In this document: piece by piece, positions 1-8,213 of the stretch | How positions within the stretch are numbered: position 1 is the first letter of the stretch | How the letters are laid out: each line of letters begins with the position of its first letter | Assembly: GCA_934479825.1 (NCBI GenBank) | Contig: CAKSOW010000006.1 | Coordinates: 44,000-107,999 of the forward strand | Source of the DNA: an uncultured Eubacteriales bacterium | GTDB lineage: Bacteria > Bacillota > Clostridia > Oscillospirales > CAG-382 | Reading direction: 5' to 3' | DNA length: 64,000 nucleotides | Position numbers and translations under genes: made by a program | The notes under the pieces: model-generated | Databases searched by the model: none | What the model saw: the letters and a program-made list of their open reading frames with translations, nothing else | What the model was told of the DNA's origin: nothing

Positions 1-89
1 AACGCCGCAGTAAGCTCAGAAGAGGATATTTCATGCAAATCTAATTTTTTACGCATTTCGGCAAGCGTAAGACGTGTAAGTTCAGACAT
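1..89 (-). CDS. gatA: GatA, amidotransferase subunit A (N-terminus only)
   Basis: Only the first 29 codons are in the window; the gene continues beyond position 1. The visible N-terminus (MSELTRLTLAEMRKKLDL, then HEISSSELT) follows the usual GatA opening, a helix ending in an 'IS(S)xEL' turn. GatA is the amidase subunit of GatCAB, which converts Asp-tRNA(Asn) or Glu-tRNA(Gln) to the amidated form. The ATG at 89 follows the AspRS-GatC stop codon by 17 bases, with a GAAAGGGG ribosome site between them, so both genes belong to one T-box-controlled operon. The identification rests on a short N-terminus plus its position after a GatC domain, which is the standard gatC-gatA order. Confidence 0.8.
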   Translation of the reverse strand, partial: MSELTRLTLAEMRKKLDLHEISSSELTAA

Positions 90-106
90 CTAAATAATCC
101 CCTTTC

Positions 107-2197
107 TTATTCGACAACGCGCGGAACGGTAATATACTCCGCCGTTTTGGTTTTGGCATTGGCAAGAAGCTCGGCACGTGTGAAGTTCTGCTCGGGCACA
201 TCCTCACGGAAAACATTGCTTGTCGGAACAAGATGTTCCCGCACCGGCACACCGGCCGTATCAAGCTCATTCAAGGCGTTGGCAAAATCAATAACGGCCT
301 CCATGTCCTGTTCCAACTTCTCTTTTTTATCTTCGTCAACCGTTAATTTAGCCAATGCGGCAACTGCGTCCACATCGATTTTCTTGGTTTTCTTTTTTGC
401 GGAAACACGCGTACCGTCTGCCGCTACCGTTTCGGAAAGCGAAAGAAGCGAGAGTTCCTCCAACTGCTTCATATCAACCACATTCGGCGCTTCGGTCATC
501 AGGCAGGACGCGTCTTTGGTCTTCGGGAACGCGATCACATCACGAAGCGAATCCGCGCCGCGCATCAACATGACAAGCCGGTCAAGCCCGAATGCAAAGC
601 CGGCGTGCGGCGGCGTTCCATAGCGAAATGCGTTAATCATAAAACCAAAACGTTCCTCGGTCTGTTCCTTGGTAAAGCCGAGAGCTTTGAACATTTTCTG
701 CTGAATCTTGCGGTCATGGATACGGACAGAACCGCTGCCAAGCTCCACACCGTTCAAAACAACGTCATACGCTTGCGCGCGGACCCGTTCGGGATCGCTT
801 TCAAGATATTCCAAATCCTCCGGATACGGCATAGTAAACGGATGGTGCATAGCCACAAAGCGTTCTTCCTCCTCCGAATACTCGAATTCCGGAAAGTCCG
901 TGACAAAGAGCAATTTATAGTCGTCTTTTTTCTTTAAGCCCAACATCGTTCCAAGGTCATTTCTGAGAGCGCCGAGTACGCGTCGGACACTTGCCAATTT
1001 ATCGGCGCAGAACAGCACAAAATCACCGGGCTTCGCGTCAACGCGTGCAAGAAGTTCTTTCATGACGTCGTCCGAAAAATATTTGGTGAGAATGGTATAC
1101 AATTCTCCGTCCGGACGCACGGCAATCCATGCCATGCCTTTTGCGCCGTAGGAAACGGCTTTGTCGGTTAACTCTTCAATTTGCGAACGCGTAAAGTCGC
1201 TTTTGCCGCACACGTTTATCGCACGCACAACGCCTCCGCTTACCGTTACCGACTTGAAAACCGAAAAATCGCTCTTTGCTGCGATATCCGTTACATCCAC
1301 AATCGGGAGTTCAAAGCGTAAATCCGGCTTATCACAGCCGTATTTGTCCATGCATTCTTTCCAGGTAATTCGCGGAAACGCATAGTTTATGTCCACATCA
1401 AGCGCCTGCTTGAAGATGTATTTAAACAGCTTTTCAAGATGGATCAATACATCTTCCTGCTCAACAAACGAAAGCTCCATATCCACTTGGGTAAACTCCG
1501 GCTGTCGGTCGGCTCGCAGATCCTCATCGCGGAAGCAACGCGCGATCTGATAGTACTTATCCATGCCGCCCACCATAAGCAGTTGCTTGAAAATCTGCGG
1601 CGATTGCGGCAAGGCGTAAAACATGCCCGGATGTACGCGGCTGGGAACGAGATAGTCGCGCGCTCCCTCCGGGGTGGATTTGGTTAAATACGGTGTTTCC
1701 ACTTCGGTAAAGCCGTCGTTATCGAGATAACTCCGGGTAATCCGGGAGACTTTATGACGGAAACGCAGATTTTCCTGCATTTCTTCACGCCGGATATCCA
1801 GAAAACGGTATTTTAGTCTCAGGTCTTCTCTTACCGATGCCGCGTCCTCCAACTGAAACGGCAAAGGCTTTGATTCTGACAATAGTTCCAGACGGTCGGC
1901 GGCAAGCTCCACCGTACCGGTTTTGATTTTCGGGTTGACGGTATCTTCGCTTCTCAAACGAATCCTGCCGCCGACGGAAATCACATACTGATTTTTCAGG
2001 TTTTCCGCGATATGAAAATGTTCCGGCGATAAAAGGCTTTCATCAAAAACGACCTGTAAAGTGCCCTCACGGTCTTTTAAATCGATGAACACAACGCCGC
2101 CCATGTCGCGTTTGGTCTGCACCCAGCCGCACACAGAGGCGTCTTTTCCGACGTAGTCCTCCGTAAGCACACCGCAATACACTGTTCTTTTCTCCAT
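107..2197 (-). CDS. aspS-gatC: Aspartyl-tRNA synthetase fused to GatC
   Basis: A 696-residue protein. Residues 1-105 are the anticodon-binding OB fold (CGWVQTKRDMGG). The class II catalytic core follows, with motif 2 around FRDEDLRADRQPEFTQ, the bacterial GAD insertion in the middle, and motif 3 at GFAFGLDRLVMLMRG. After the normal AspRS end near residue 590 comes a lysine-rich linker (KKKTKK) and about 92 residues that match GatC (VAALAKLTV, then VIDFANALNELDT and NVFREDV). The frame is continuous with no stop. A single chain would charge tRNA with Asp and carry the GatC scaffold of the amidotransferase. The start is the ATG at 2197, 6 bases after GGAAAGGATG; an in-frame ATG at 2206 is too close to the ribosome site. 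The synthetase is probably non-discriminating, by inference from the fusion. Confidence 0.93.
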   Translation of the reverse strand: MEKRTVYCGVLTEDYVGKDASVCGWVQTKRDMGGVVFIDLKDREGTLQVVFDESLLSPEHFHIAENLKNQYVISVGGRIRLRSEDTVNPKIKTGTVELAADRLELLSESKPLPFQLEDAASVREDLRLKYRFLDIRREEMQENLRFRHKVSRITRSYLDNDGFTEVETPYLTKSTPEGARDYLVPSRVHPGMFYALPQSPQIFKQLLMVGGMDKYYQIARCFRDEDLRADRQPEFTQVDMELSFVEQEDVLIHLEKLFKYIFKQALDVDINYAFPRITWKECMDKYGCDKPDLRFELPIVDVTDIAAKSDFSVFKSVTVSGGVVRAINVCGKSDFTRSQIEELTDKAVSYGAKGMAWIAVRPDGELYTILTKYFSDDVMKELLARVDAKPGDFVLFCADKLASVRRVLGALRNDLGTMLGLKKKDDYKLLFVTDFPEFEYSEEEERFVAMHHPFTMPYPEDLEYLESDPERVRAQAYDVVLNGVELGSGSVRIHDRKIQQKMFKALGFTKEQTEERFGFMINAFRYGTPPHAGFAFGLDRLVMLMRGADSLRDVIAFPKTKDASCLMTEAPNVVDMKQLEELSLLSLSETVAADGTRVSAKKKTKKIDVDAVAALAKLTVDEDKKEKLEQDMEAVIDFANALNELDTAGVPVREHLVPTSNVFREDVPEQNFTRAELLANAKTKTAEYITVPRVVE

Positions 2198-2239
2198 GTT
2201 TTTCATCCTTTCCGATCTTTCCGAAAAGGCGTAAAAGTG

Positions 2240-2277
2240 CAAACAAAAAGTCCCTGTGGAATTTCTTCCACAGGGAC
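2240..2277 (-). terminator. T-box intrinsic terminator
   Basis: Twelve-base arms GTCCCTGTGGAA and TTCCACAGGGAC with a 4-base loop, followed on the minus strand by TTTTTGTTT. It ends 40 bases before the aspS-gatC start and is the regulated terminator of the leader. Confidence 0.93.
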
Positions 2278-2516
2278 GAAAACTTTCCGTGTTGCCACCC
2301 TTGTTGACTGCGCATGCAGTCCGCTCTTTCCGGTACAAATTTATACCTTGCCGCTATAACGTGCGGACTTTCCGGTCGAAACTACTTGCACAGTTGCTTT
2401 CGCCCCGACAGCTCCGGGCTGTTCTTCCTCACTATCCGGACGTGCCGCGCTTTCAGCATATACGCCGCTCTCTGAAACGTCTTTTGATGCGATTACTCTT
2501 CCCATCCTTGCTGTTG
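2240..2516 (-). promoter_or_regulatory. T-box riboswitch leader of aspS-gatC-gatA
   Basis: On the minus strand the leader has the ordered landmarks of a T-box. There is an AGTA motif soon after the transcript start (GAAGAGTAATCG), a stem I arm starting CAGAGAGC, a specifier region with GAAGAACAGCC (GAAC at 2421-2424), the stem II/III region, the T-box sequence AAGGGTGGCAACACGG at 2287-2302, and a terminator at 2240-2277 that competes with the antiterminator. Uncharged tRNA would stabilise the antiterminator and switch on the operon. There is no Asp codon (GAC/GAT) at the expected specifier position; AAC (Asn) and overlapping GAA (Glu) are present. The exact specifier needs a fold. Confidence 0.88.
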
Positions 2517-2522
2517 GGAAAA

Positions 2523-2550
2523 AGTATAGCACTTTTTTTGTATTTGTCAA
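2523..2550 (-). promoter_or_regulatory. Sigma-A promoter of aspS-gatC operon
   Basis: A consensus -35 TTGACA (2545-2550) and -10 TATACT (2523-2528) on the minus strand, 16 bases apart, directly upstream of the T-box leader. Confidence 0.85.
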
Positions 2551-2587
2551 GCACAAAAAACATGTTTTTACGATAAATTCACATTTT

Positions 2588-3148
2588 TTAAAAGAATAGC
2601 GGTTCTATTTGCTTTCCCTCCATAGCAAGAGCTATCGTTTCATCTACACGCTTGAAATCACAGACCAGACTGTATGGTTTCCCTTTCGGATCATCCTGCG
2701 AAAGGGGCACAAAGTATACATTTTTGCGAACGAGCATTTTGGCAAGGCTCTCCGCATTGCCCGAAAGTGCGTCGTTGGTTGCCAAAGCAATCACAAGCGG
2801 CCGTCCGGTTCTCAAATGTGCCTTGGCGGCCAATGTCACAGGGGTATCGTATATTCCGGCGGCAAGCTTGGAAAGCGTGTTTCCCGTACAGGGACAAATG
2901 CACAGACAATCAAGTTTGATTTTCGGACCGAGCGGTTCAGCACCCGTCAAGGTGTGTACCGCTTCGTGACAGCACAATTTTTCGATACGGGAGACAAAAT
3001 AAGAGGCCGTCCCGAAACGCGTATCGGTCGAATATGCATGATCGGAGAGGATCGGAAGTATTTCATCGTATTTTTTGGTTAACTCTTCTAATGCTTTCAA
3101 GCACTTTTCAAAGTTGCAGAATGAACCGGTCACCGCAAAGCCTAACAT
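2588..3148 (-). CDS. dpaB: Dipicolinate synthase subunit B (SpoVFB)
   Basis: A 186-residue flavoprotein-like protein of the DpaB/SpoVFB family, normal length. It opens with MLGFAVTGSFCNF, a nucleotide-binding fold of the flavodoxin-like (FMN-dependent decarboxylase) superfamily, and carries CICPCTGNTLSKLAAGIYD and LVIALATNDALS. With DpaA it makes dipicolinic acid from dihydroxytetrahydrodipicolinate in the mother cell for export into the spore core. The start is the ATG at 3148, one base after the dpaA stop, with its ribosome site (GAAAGGGG) inside the end of dpaA. The product implies a true endospore former. Confidence 0.95.
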   Translation of the reverse strand: MLGFAVTGSFCNFEKCLKALEELTKKYDEILPILSDHAYSTDTRFGTASYFVSRIEKLCCHEAVHTLTGAEPLGPKIKLDCLCICPCTGNTLSKLAAGIYDTPVTLAAKAHLRTGRPLVIALATNDALSGNAESLAKMLVRKNVYFVPLSQDDPKGKPYSLVCDFKRVDETIALAMEGKQIEPLFF

Positions 3149-3149
3149 T

Positions 3150-4040
3150 TTATTTTCCCCTTTCGTCATATTCATCAAGAACCGTAAGTACCGTATCCGC
3201 AAGAATTCTGCCGGCTGATACCGGTGCGTTTTTTCCCGGAAGCCCCAGCGCCCAAAGCGTTTGGATGCCGGCGTTCTCCGCCGACGCAAAATCCACGCCT
3301 CCCGGCTTTGAGGCGAGATCGATAATCAACGAATCCTTTCGGGCATGCGCTAAAACCTCTGTGTTCAATACCGGCCTTGGCACAGTATTGAAAATCAAAG
3401 CGCATTGCGGAAGAACTTCTGCAATCCGCGCCGTCTGAATCGCTTTGCACCCGGCGGTCTTTGCCCAGACCAAGTCCTCGCTCTTGCGCGCCGAAGCATA
3501 CACATCTGCGCCGAAAGCACAGAGCAGGCGGCACAATACCTTTCCGATACGGCCATAGCCAACAACGAGAACCGTAAGACCAGACAGTGTGACCGGCAGT
3601 TCACGCAGTGCGATTTCAAGCGCCGCTTCTGCCGTCGGTACAGCGTTTGCCGTCTGAAAATCTTCCCGTGCGGCATAGTTGATTACGTCTCTGTCTCGTA
3701 AGACAGCATGTTTTTCAAGTTTTAAACAACCGCCGCCGTATAAAACAAGCGTATTCTCGGGAACAAGTCCGAATACTTCATCCAAAAGAATGCAATCCCC
3801 GGAAAAAGGCGCATTGACGGTAATCCCGTCGCAGGTAGCCGGAATCGGAAGAACCAAAGCGTCCGCCATGGAAAGCACGTCCTCCGCCGTATCGCATTTG
3901 GTACAAAGACCTATGCTTCCCTTATATTCATCCAATCCATATAAAGCGGTTTCAATGCCTTCTTTGGCAAGTTTTTCAGCGGCATGTACCTGCCTTGCAT
4001 CGCCGCCGATAAAAGCAATTTTTAATGTATCGTATTTCAT
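3150..4040 (-). CDS. dpaA: Dipicolinate synthase subunit A (SpoVFA)
   Basis: A 296-residue dehydrogenase of the DpaA/SpoVFA family. The N-terminus IAFIGGDARQVHAAEKL is the family signature. A second Rossmann motif (VLVVGYGRIGKVL) near residue 160 binds NAD(P)H. The C-terminal part holds DLASKPGGVDF and AGIQTLWALGLPGKNAP, both typical. Translationally coupled to dpaB. No strong Shine-Dalgarno is visible before the ATG at 4040, which is unusual beside its neighbours, but the family N-terminus supports this start. Transcription is expected to need the mother-cell factor sigma-K; I could not find a convincing sigma-K promoter in the 290 bases shared with phoH. Confidence 0.95.
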   Translation of the reverse strand: MKYDTLKIAFIGGDARQVHAAEKLAKEGIETALYGLDEYKGSIGLCTKCDTAEDVLSMADALVLPIPATCDGITVNAPFSGDCILLDEVFGLVPENTLVLYGGGCLKLEKHAVLRDRDVINYAAREDFQTANAVPTAEAALEIALRELPVTLSGLTVLVVGYGRIGKVLCRLLCAFGADVYASARKSEDLVWAKTAGCKAIQTARIAEVLPQCALIFNTVPRPVLNTEVLAHARKDSLIIDLASKPGGVDFASAENAGIQTLWALGLPGKNAPVSAGRILADTVLTVLDEYDERGK

Positions 4041-4229
4041 GGTTTTCAGCGCATTTGAGCGCCATTATCCCACCTTTCCTGACACACGCGTCCACAAAAC
4101 AGGCGCGTCTTTTACAGCATATGCCGCGTGTTTTCCGGCGGTTCGTCTGATTGAATCAAACAAAACATCCAAAAGCGGCCAAAACCTGCGATTCTTTTTC
4201 GTTCGGATACATAAATTTAAAAAAAATCA

Positions 4230-4258
4230 TTGAAAATAAGTGATATCTATTGTATAAT
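4230..4258 (+). promoter_or_regulatory. Sigma-A promoter of phoH operon
   Basis: TTGAAA (4230-4235), 17 bases, TATAAT (4253-4258). It lies 70 bases before phoH and would drive the phoH to mutS2 run. Confidence 0.75.
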
Positions 4259-4330
4259 AATAGACATGAAAATATTGATTTCTTGTCTGTGCTAACTTTG
4301 ATCTTTATATTTTTCTGAAAGGAAATCCTT

Positions 4331-5350
4331 ATGGCAGAAAAATTAGTGAATATCCCGTCGGCCGAGCGTCGGGCCGGCATTTTCGGGAGCTTTGATTCCA
4401 ATACACGCATTATCGAAAGCGAATTCGGTGTGCAGTTATTTGAATGCTCCGACGGCATCCGCGTGATCGGCGATGAAATGCATGATGTGGAAAATGCGGT
4501 CAATGCCATTGAATATCTTTTAAAAATGACCGAACGCGGCGAAACCTTAAACGAACAGACCGTGCGCTATGTCATCGGTATGGTGGGCGCCGGCAGCGCC
4601 GGTTTGCTTCACAGTCTCGACGGAGACTGCGTATGCATTACCTCGCGAGGAAAGCCCATAAAAGCCAAAACCGTCGGACAGAAGAACTATCTTGACTCAA
4701 TTGCGGCAAACACCGTCACGATTGCCGTCGGCCCTGCCGGAACCGGCAAGACCTTTCTTGCCGTCGCCATGGCTGTAAATGCGCTGCGTGCCAAGCAGGT
4801 AAACCGGATCATTCTGACGCGGCCTGCCGTCGAAGCCGGCGAACGGCTGGGTTTTCTTCCGGGCGACCTGCAAAGCAAGATCGACCCGTATCTGCGCCCC
4901 TTGTATGACGCGTTGTTTGAAATGCTCGGCATGGAGGGCTATACAAGAAACGTAGAAAAAGGCGCCATCGAAATCGCACCGCTTGCCTATATGCGCGGTC
5001 GGACGCTGGACGATTCCTTTATTATTCTGGATGAGGCGCAGAACACCACGCCCGAACAGATGAAAATGTTCTTGACCCGTTTAGGATTCGGCTCAAAAGC
5101 CGTGGTAACCGGCGATATCACGCAGATAGACCTGCCGCGCGGTACAAAAAGCGGCCTTGCCGAAGCCGTTCAGGTATTAAAAGATATTCCGGATATTGCC
5201 GTGCATTTTCTGTCCGACCGCGACATTGTACGGCATTCGTTGGTTCAAAAGATCATACGCGCATACGAGAAATACGAAAACAGCGGCAGAAACGCAGAAA
5301 ATAAGGCATCTTCTGTCCATTCAGATACAACTGCACCGCTTGACAACTAA
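4331..5350 (+). CDS. phoH: PhoH family ATPase/RNA helicase-like protein
   Basis: A 339-residue PhoH-like P-loop protein, normal length (about 320-350). An N-terminal KH-like region (residues 25-90) precedes Walker A GPAGTGKTFLA near residue 138, RPAVEAGERLGFLPGDL, and Walker B with FIILDEAQN near 235. It ends with a low-complexity hydrophilic tail. Genes of this family commonly sit next to ybeY, as here, and are linked to RNA and ribosome quality control; the biochemical activity is not settled. The ribosome site GAAAGGAAA precedes the ATG at 4331. Next gene starts 13 bases downstream. Confidence 0.92.
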   Translation: MAEKLVNIPSAERRAGIFGSFDSNTRIIESEFGVQLFECSDGIRVIGDEMHDVENAVNAIEYLLKMTERGETLNEQTVRYVIGMVGAGSAGLLHSLDGDCVCITSRGKPIKAKTVGQKNYLDSIAANTVTIAVGPAGTGKTFLAVAMAVNALRAKQVNRIILTRPAVEAGERLGFLPGDLQSKIDPYLRPLYDALFEMLGMEGYTRNVEKGAIEIAPLAYMRGRTLDDSFIILDEAQNTTPEQMKMFLTRLGFGSKAVVTGDITQIDLPRGTKSGLAEAVQVLKDIPDIAVHFLSDRDIVRHSLVQKIIRAYEKYENSGRNAENKASSVHSDTTAPLDN

Positions 5351-5363
5351 GGAGAAAGACAGT

Positions 5364-6776
5364 ATGAAACACACGATATACACGCAAAACAAACAGGACA
5401 AAGTCGAATTGACGCCGGCGTTGCGCGCCCTTGCCAAAAAAGTTATCTGCGCCGCGCTTGATGACCAGGAAATTGATTTTCCGACCGAAATCTCCCTCAC
5501 TTTCGTCGATAACGACGAGATTCACGCTTTGAACAAAGAATACCGCGGCAAAGATGCGCCGACCGACGTGCTCTCTTTCCCGATGTTTGAAAACGGCGAG
5601 ATTGAATACGACGATGAAACCGGTGAACCGTGCGCGCTCGGCGACATTGTCATTTCTTTGGAACGCGCCGCAGCACAGGCCCATGAATACGGACATTCCT
5701 TAGAACGCGAGGTTGGCTTTTTATGCGTTCACTCCGTTCTTCATCTTCTCGGCTATGATCATGAAACCAGTAAAGAAGACGAAGAATATATGAACGATAC
5801 CTGCGAGGACGTTCTCGATTCTCTCGGATTGAAGCGAAACACAGCCGTGTCGGTTACAACCGAAACCGGCGAGACCATTCCGGTAAAAGACATGAAAACC
5901 GCGTTTATTTCCATTGTCGGACGTCCGAATGTCGGAAAAAGCACCCTTCTCAACGCTATTATCGGCGAAAAAGTCGCGGCGGTCTCCAAAAAACCGCAAA
6001 CCACGCGTGACCGCATTACCGGTATTCACACGATTGGAAATGAGCAATATGTATTCGTAGACACCCCCGGTTTACACAAACCCAAGAACAAACTCGGTGA
6101 ATACATGGTCAATGCCGCCAAAACAGCTATTCCCGATACGGATGCCGTTATTCTTGTCGTTGAAAGCGGCGAGAATATCACTCCGGCAGACCGCGATATC
6201 GTTGAGAATTTAAAAAGCTATCATTTGCCGGCCATTTTAGTCATCAACAAAGTGGATATAGCCAAAAAGGACAAGTTACTTGTCACAATCGACAAATACT
6301 CCAAAATGTTTGATTTCAAGTCCATTATCCCGATCAGCGCGCTCACCGGCGAGGGGGTGGACATTGTCATGAACGAGTTAAAGCCGTTTTTGCGGAACGA
6401 ACGCTGGTATTTTCCGGAGGATATGGTGACCGACCAGACAGTGCGCCAGATCGCGGCCGAAACGATTCGCGAAAAACTGCTTCGTCTGCTTGACGAAGAG
6501 ATTCCGCACGGCATTGCCGTCACGGTGGAAGATTACGTTGAAAAGCCGGATATCATCGAGATCCGCGCTGAAATCTACTGTGAAAAAGAAGCTCATAAGA
6601 AAATCATCATCGGCAAGAACGGCGAGACCTTGAAAAAAGCGGCCACCTATGCCCGTGAGGACATCGAGGCGCTTGCCGGCAAAAAAGTTTATCTCAACCT
6701 TTGGGTCAAGGTAAAGGAAAACTGGCGTGACAGTGAACTCAACATGGCGCGTCTCGGCTTCAAAAAAGAGGATTAA
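5364..6776 (+). CDS. ybeY-era: YbeY-Era fusion: rRNA maturation endonuclease joined to GTPase Era
   Basis: One uninterrupted 470-residue frame holds two proteins that are usually separate. Residues 1-160 are YbeY, with the zinc motif HSVLHLLGYDH. Residues 177-470 are a complete Era: G1 GRPNVGKST, G3 DTPGLH, G4 NKVD, G5 SALTGEG and a C-terminal KH domain with IIIGKNGETLKKA. Both act on the 3' end of 16S rRNA and 30S maturation, so the fusion would tether endonuclease and GTPase. The start is the ATG at 5364 after AAGGAGAAAG. An in-frame ATG at 5892 marks where Era would begin; it has no good ribosome site, so internal initiation is possible but not favoured. Confidence 0.95.
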   Translation: MKHTIYTQNKQDKVELTPALRALAKKVICAALDDQEIDFPTEISLTFVDNDEIHALNKEYRGKDAPTDVLSFPMFENGEIEYDDETGEPCALGDIVISLERAAAQAHEYGHSLEREVGFLCVHSVLHLLGYDHETSKEDEEYMNDTCEDVLDSLGLKRNTAVSVTTETGETIPVKDMKTAFISIVGRPNVGKSTLLNAIIGEKVAAVSKKPQTTRDRITGIHTIGNEQYVFVDTPGLHKPKNKLGEYMVNAAKTAIPDTDAVILVVESGENITPADRDIVENLKSYHLPAILVINKVDIAKKDKLLVTIDKYSKMFDFKSIIPISALTGEGVDIVMNELKPFLRNERWYFPEDMVTDQTVRQIAAETIREKLLRLLDEEIPHGIAVTVEDYVEKPDIIEIRAEIYCEKEAHKKIIIGKNGETLKKAATYAREDIEALAGKKVYLNLWVKVKENWRDSELNMARLGFKKED

Positions 6777-6779
6777 GCA

Positions 6780-7604
6780 TTGACGGAAATTACGACGGAC
6801 GCTGTCGTTCTGCGGCAAACCGATTATAAAGAAAGCGACCGCATTCTCACCGTTTTAACGCCGGAGCGCGGTATCTTAACAGTCGGCGCAAAAGGCGTTC
6901 GCAACATCAAAAGCAAGAACAGCGCCGCCGTACAACTGTTTTCGTACAGCGAATTGGAACTTGTGCAGACCGGTTCACGCTATACATTACAAACGGCAAC
7001 ATTAAAGAACGGCTTCTTTGGCTTGCGTTCCGATTTAAACCGCTATTCCCTTGCCTGTTACGCTGCCGACGCCGCCGCACATTTCTGCACGGAAGCCGGC
7101 GACGAATCCGAACCGTTCCGGCTGCTTTTAAACCTGTTCTATGCCCTTGCTGAATCCAAAGAAAAGCCGTTATGGCTGTTAAAAGCAGCTTTTGAATTAA
7201 AGCTTTGCACGGTTTGCGGTTTCATGCCCGAACTTGGCGCGTGCACGGTCTGCGGAAAAACGACAACAAGTGTGGATGTGCCGGATGAAGCTTTCTTGAC
7301 CGGGAATAAATATCGGTTTTCGCTTCTTGAAAGCGGCCTTGTCTGCAAAGACTGCTATGCGGCGTCGCGTACATTTTCTCTTGTAGCACCCGGCAGCATG
7401 CCGATTCCCAAGGATTACACACGGCCGCTCTCGTTTGCTGCCCTTACTGCAGCTCGCTATGTTGCAATTTCCCCGGTTTCACGATTTATCAATTTCCGGC
7501 TTGCTGAAGAGCAAGCTTCCGATTTCTGCGACCTTGCCGAGAACTATTTATTGTTTCTTGCCGAGCGCGGTTTTGACACATTAAAATACTACAAGTCACT
7601 TTAA
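6780..7604 (+). CDS. recO: DNA repair protein RecO
   Basis: A 274-residue RecO, normal length. The N-terminal OB fold opens TTDAVVLRQTDYKESDRI, and the C-terminal domain has two Cys pairs (CTVCGFMPELGAC and CTVCGK) plus a later LVCKDC, matching the zinc-binding form of RecO found in Gram-positives. RecO loads RecA on SSB-coated DNA with RecR. It starts at a TTG (6780), three bases after the ybeY-era stop, with the ribosome site AAAGAGG inside the end of the upstream gene; the era-recO order is common in Firmicutes. Confidence 0.93.
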   Translation: MTEITTDAVVLRQTDYKESDRILTVLTPERGILTVGAKGVRNIKSKNSAAVQLFSYSELELVQTGSRYTLQTATLKNGFFGLRSDLNRYSLACYAADAAAHFCTEAGDESEPFRLLLNLFYALAESKEKPLWLLKAAFELKLCTVCGFMPELGACTVCGKTTTSVDVPDEAFLTGNKYRFSLLESGLVCKDCYAASRTFSLVAPGSMPIPKDYTRPLSFAALTAARYVAISPVSRFINFRLAEEQASDFCDLAENYLLFLAERGFDTLKYYKSL

Positions 7605-7629
7605 TTTTGCAATTCAAAGGAGAACCTTT

Positions 7630-8166
7630 ATGAATATCTGGCACGACATTGACGAAAAGCGCATTCATCCCGAAGATTTTATTTCGGTTATCGAAATCAA
7701 AAAAGGCAGCAAGAAAAAATACGAATTAGACAAAGAAACCGGTTTTATCATCTTGGACCGCATTCTTTACACCTCCACCCACTATCCGGCCAATTACGGT
7801 TTCATTCCGCGCACTCTTGCTGACGACGGCGACCCGCTGGACGTTTTGGTGCTCAGCAACGAAGAAATTGATCCGCTTGTTCTTGTTCGCAGTTATCCGA
7901 TCGGGGTCATCACTATGTTGGATAACGGAAAGAACGATGAAAAGATCATCGCGATTCCTTATGAAGATCCGATGTTCAACACCTATTTGGATATTACGGA
8001 TCTGCCGAGTCACATTTTTGAGGAAATGCGCCACTTTTTCTCAGTCTACAAGCAGTTGGAGGGCAAAAAAACAGCCGTCAATGAAGTACAGGGGCAGAAA
8101 CGCGCTTTGGAAATCATCCGCAACTGCATCGAAAACTATAAAACCATTTACGGGCAGAAATACTAA
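7630..8166 (+). CDS. ppa: Inorganic pyrophosphatase (family I)
   Basis: A 178-residue soluble pyrophosphatase. The family I signature DDGDPLDVLVL is present near residue 65, with the flanking YPANYGFIPRTL and a later metal/phosphate region (EDPMFNTYLDI). It hydrolyses pyrophosphate and so pulls biosynthetic reactions forward. The ATG at 7630 follows AAAGGAGAA. It lies 25 bases after recO and is probably in the same transcript. Many Clostridia instead use a membrane pyrophosphatase or family II enzyme. Confidence 0.93.
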   Translation: MNIWHDIDEKRIHPEDFISVIEIKKGSKKKYELDKETGFIILDRILYTSTHYPANYGFIPRTLADDGDPLDVLVLSNEEIDPLVLVRSYPIGVITMLDNGKNDEKIIAIPYEDPMFNTYLDITDLPSHIFEEMRHFFSVYKQLEGKKTAVNEVQGQKRALEIIRNCIENYKTIYGQKY

Positions 8167-8213
8167 ATCATTCTGTTTTCCGTTTTGGTTTACCGCTAAA
8201 AGTAAGGAAAACT

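Noticed and set aside
5892..6776. Separate era gene with its own start at the internal ATG
   Set aside because: No stop codon after ybeY and no clear ribosome site before the ATG, so one fused gene is the simpler reading.
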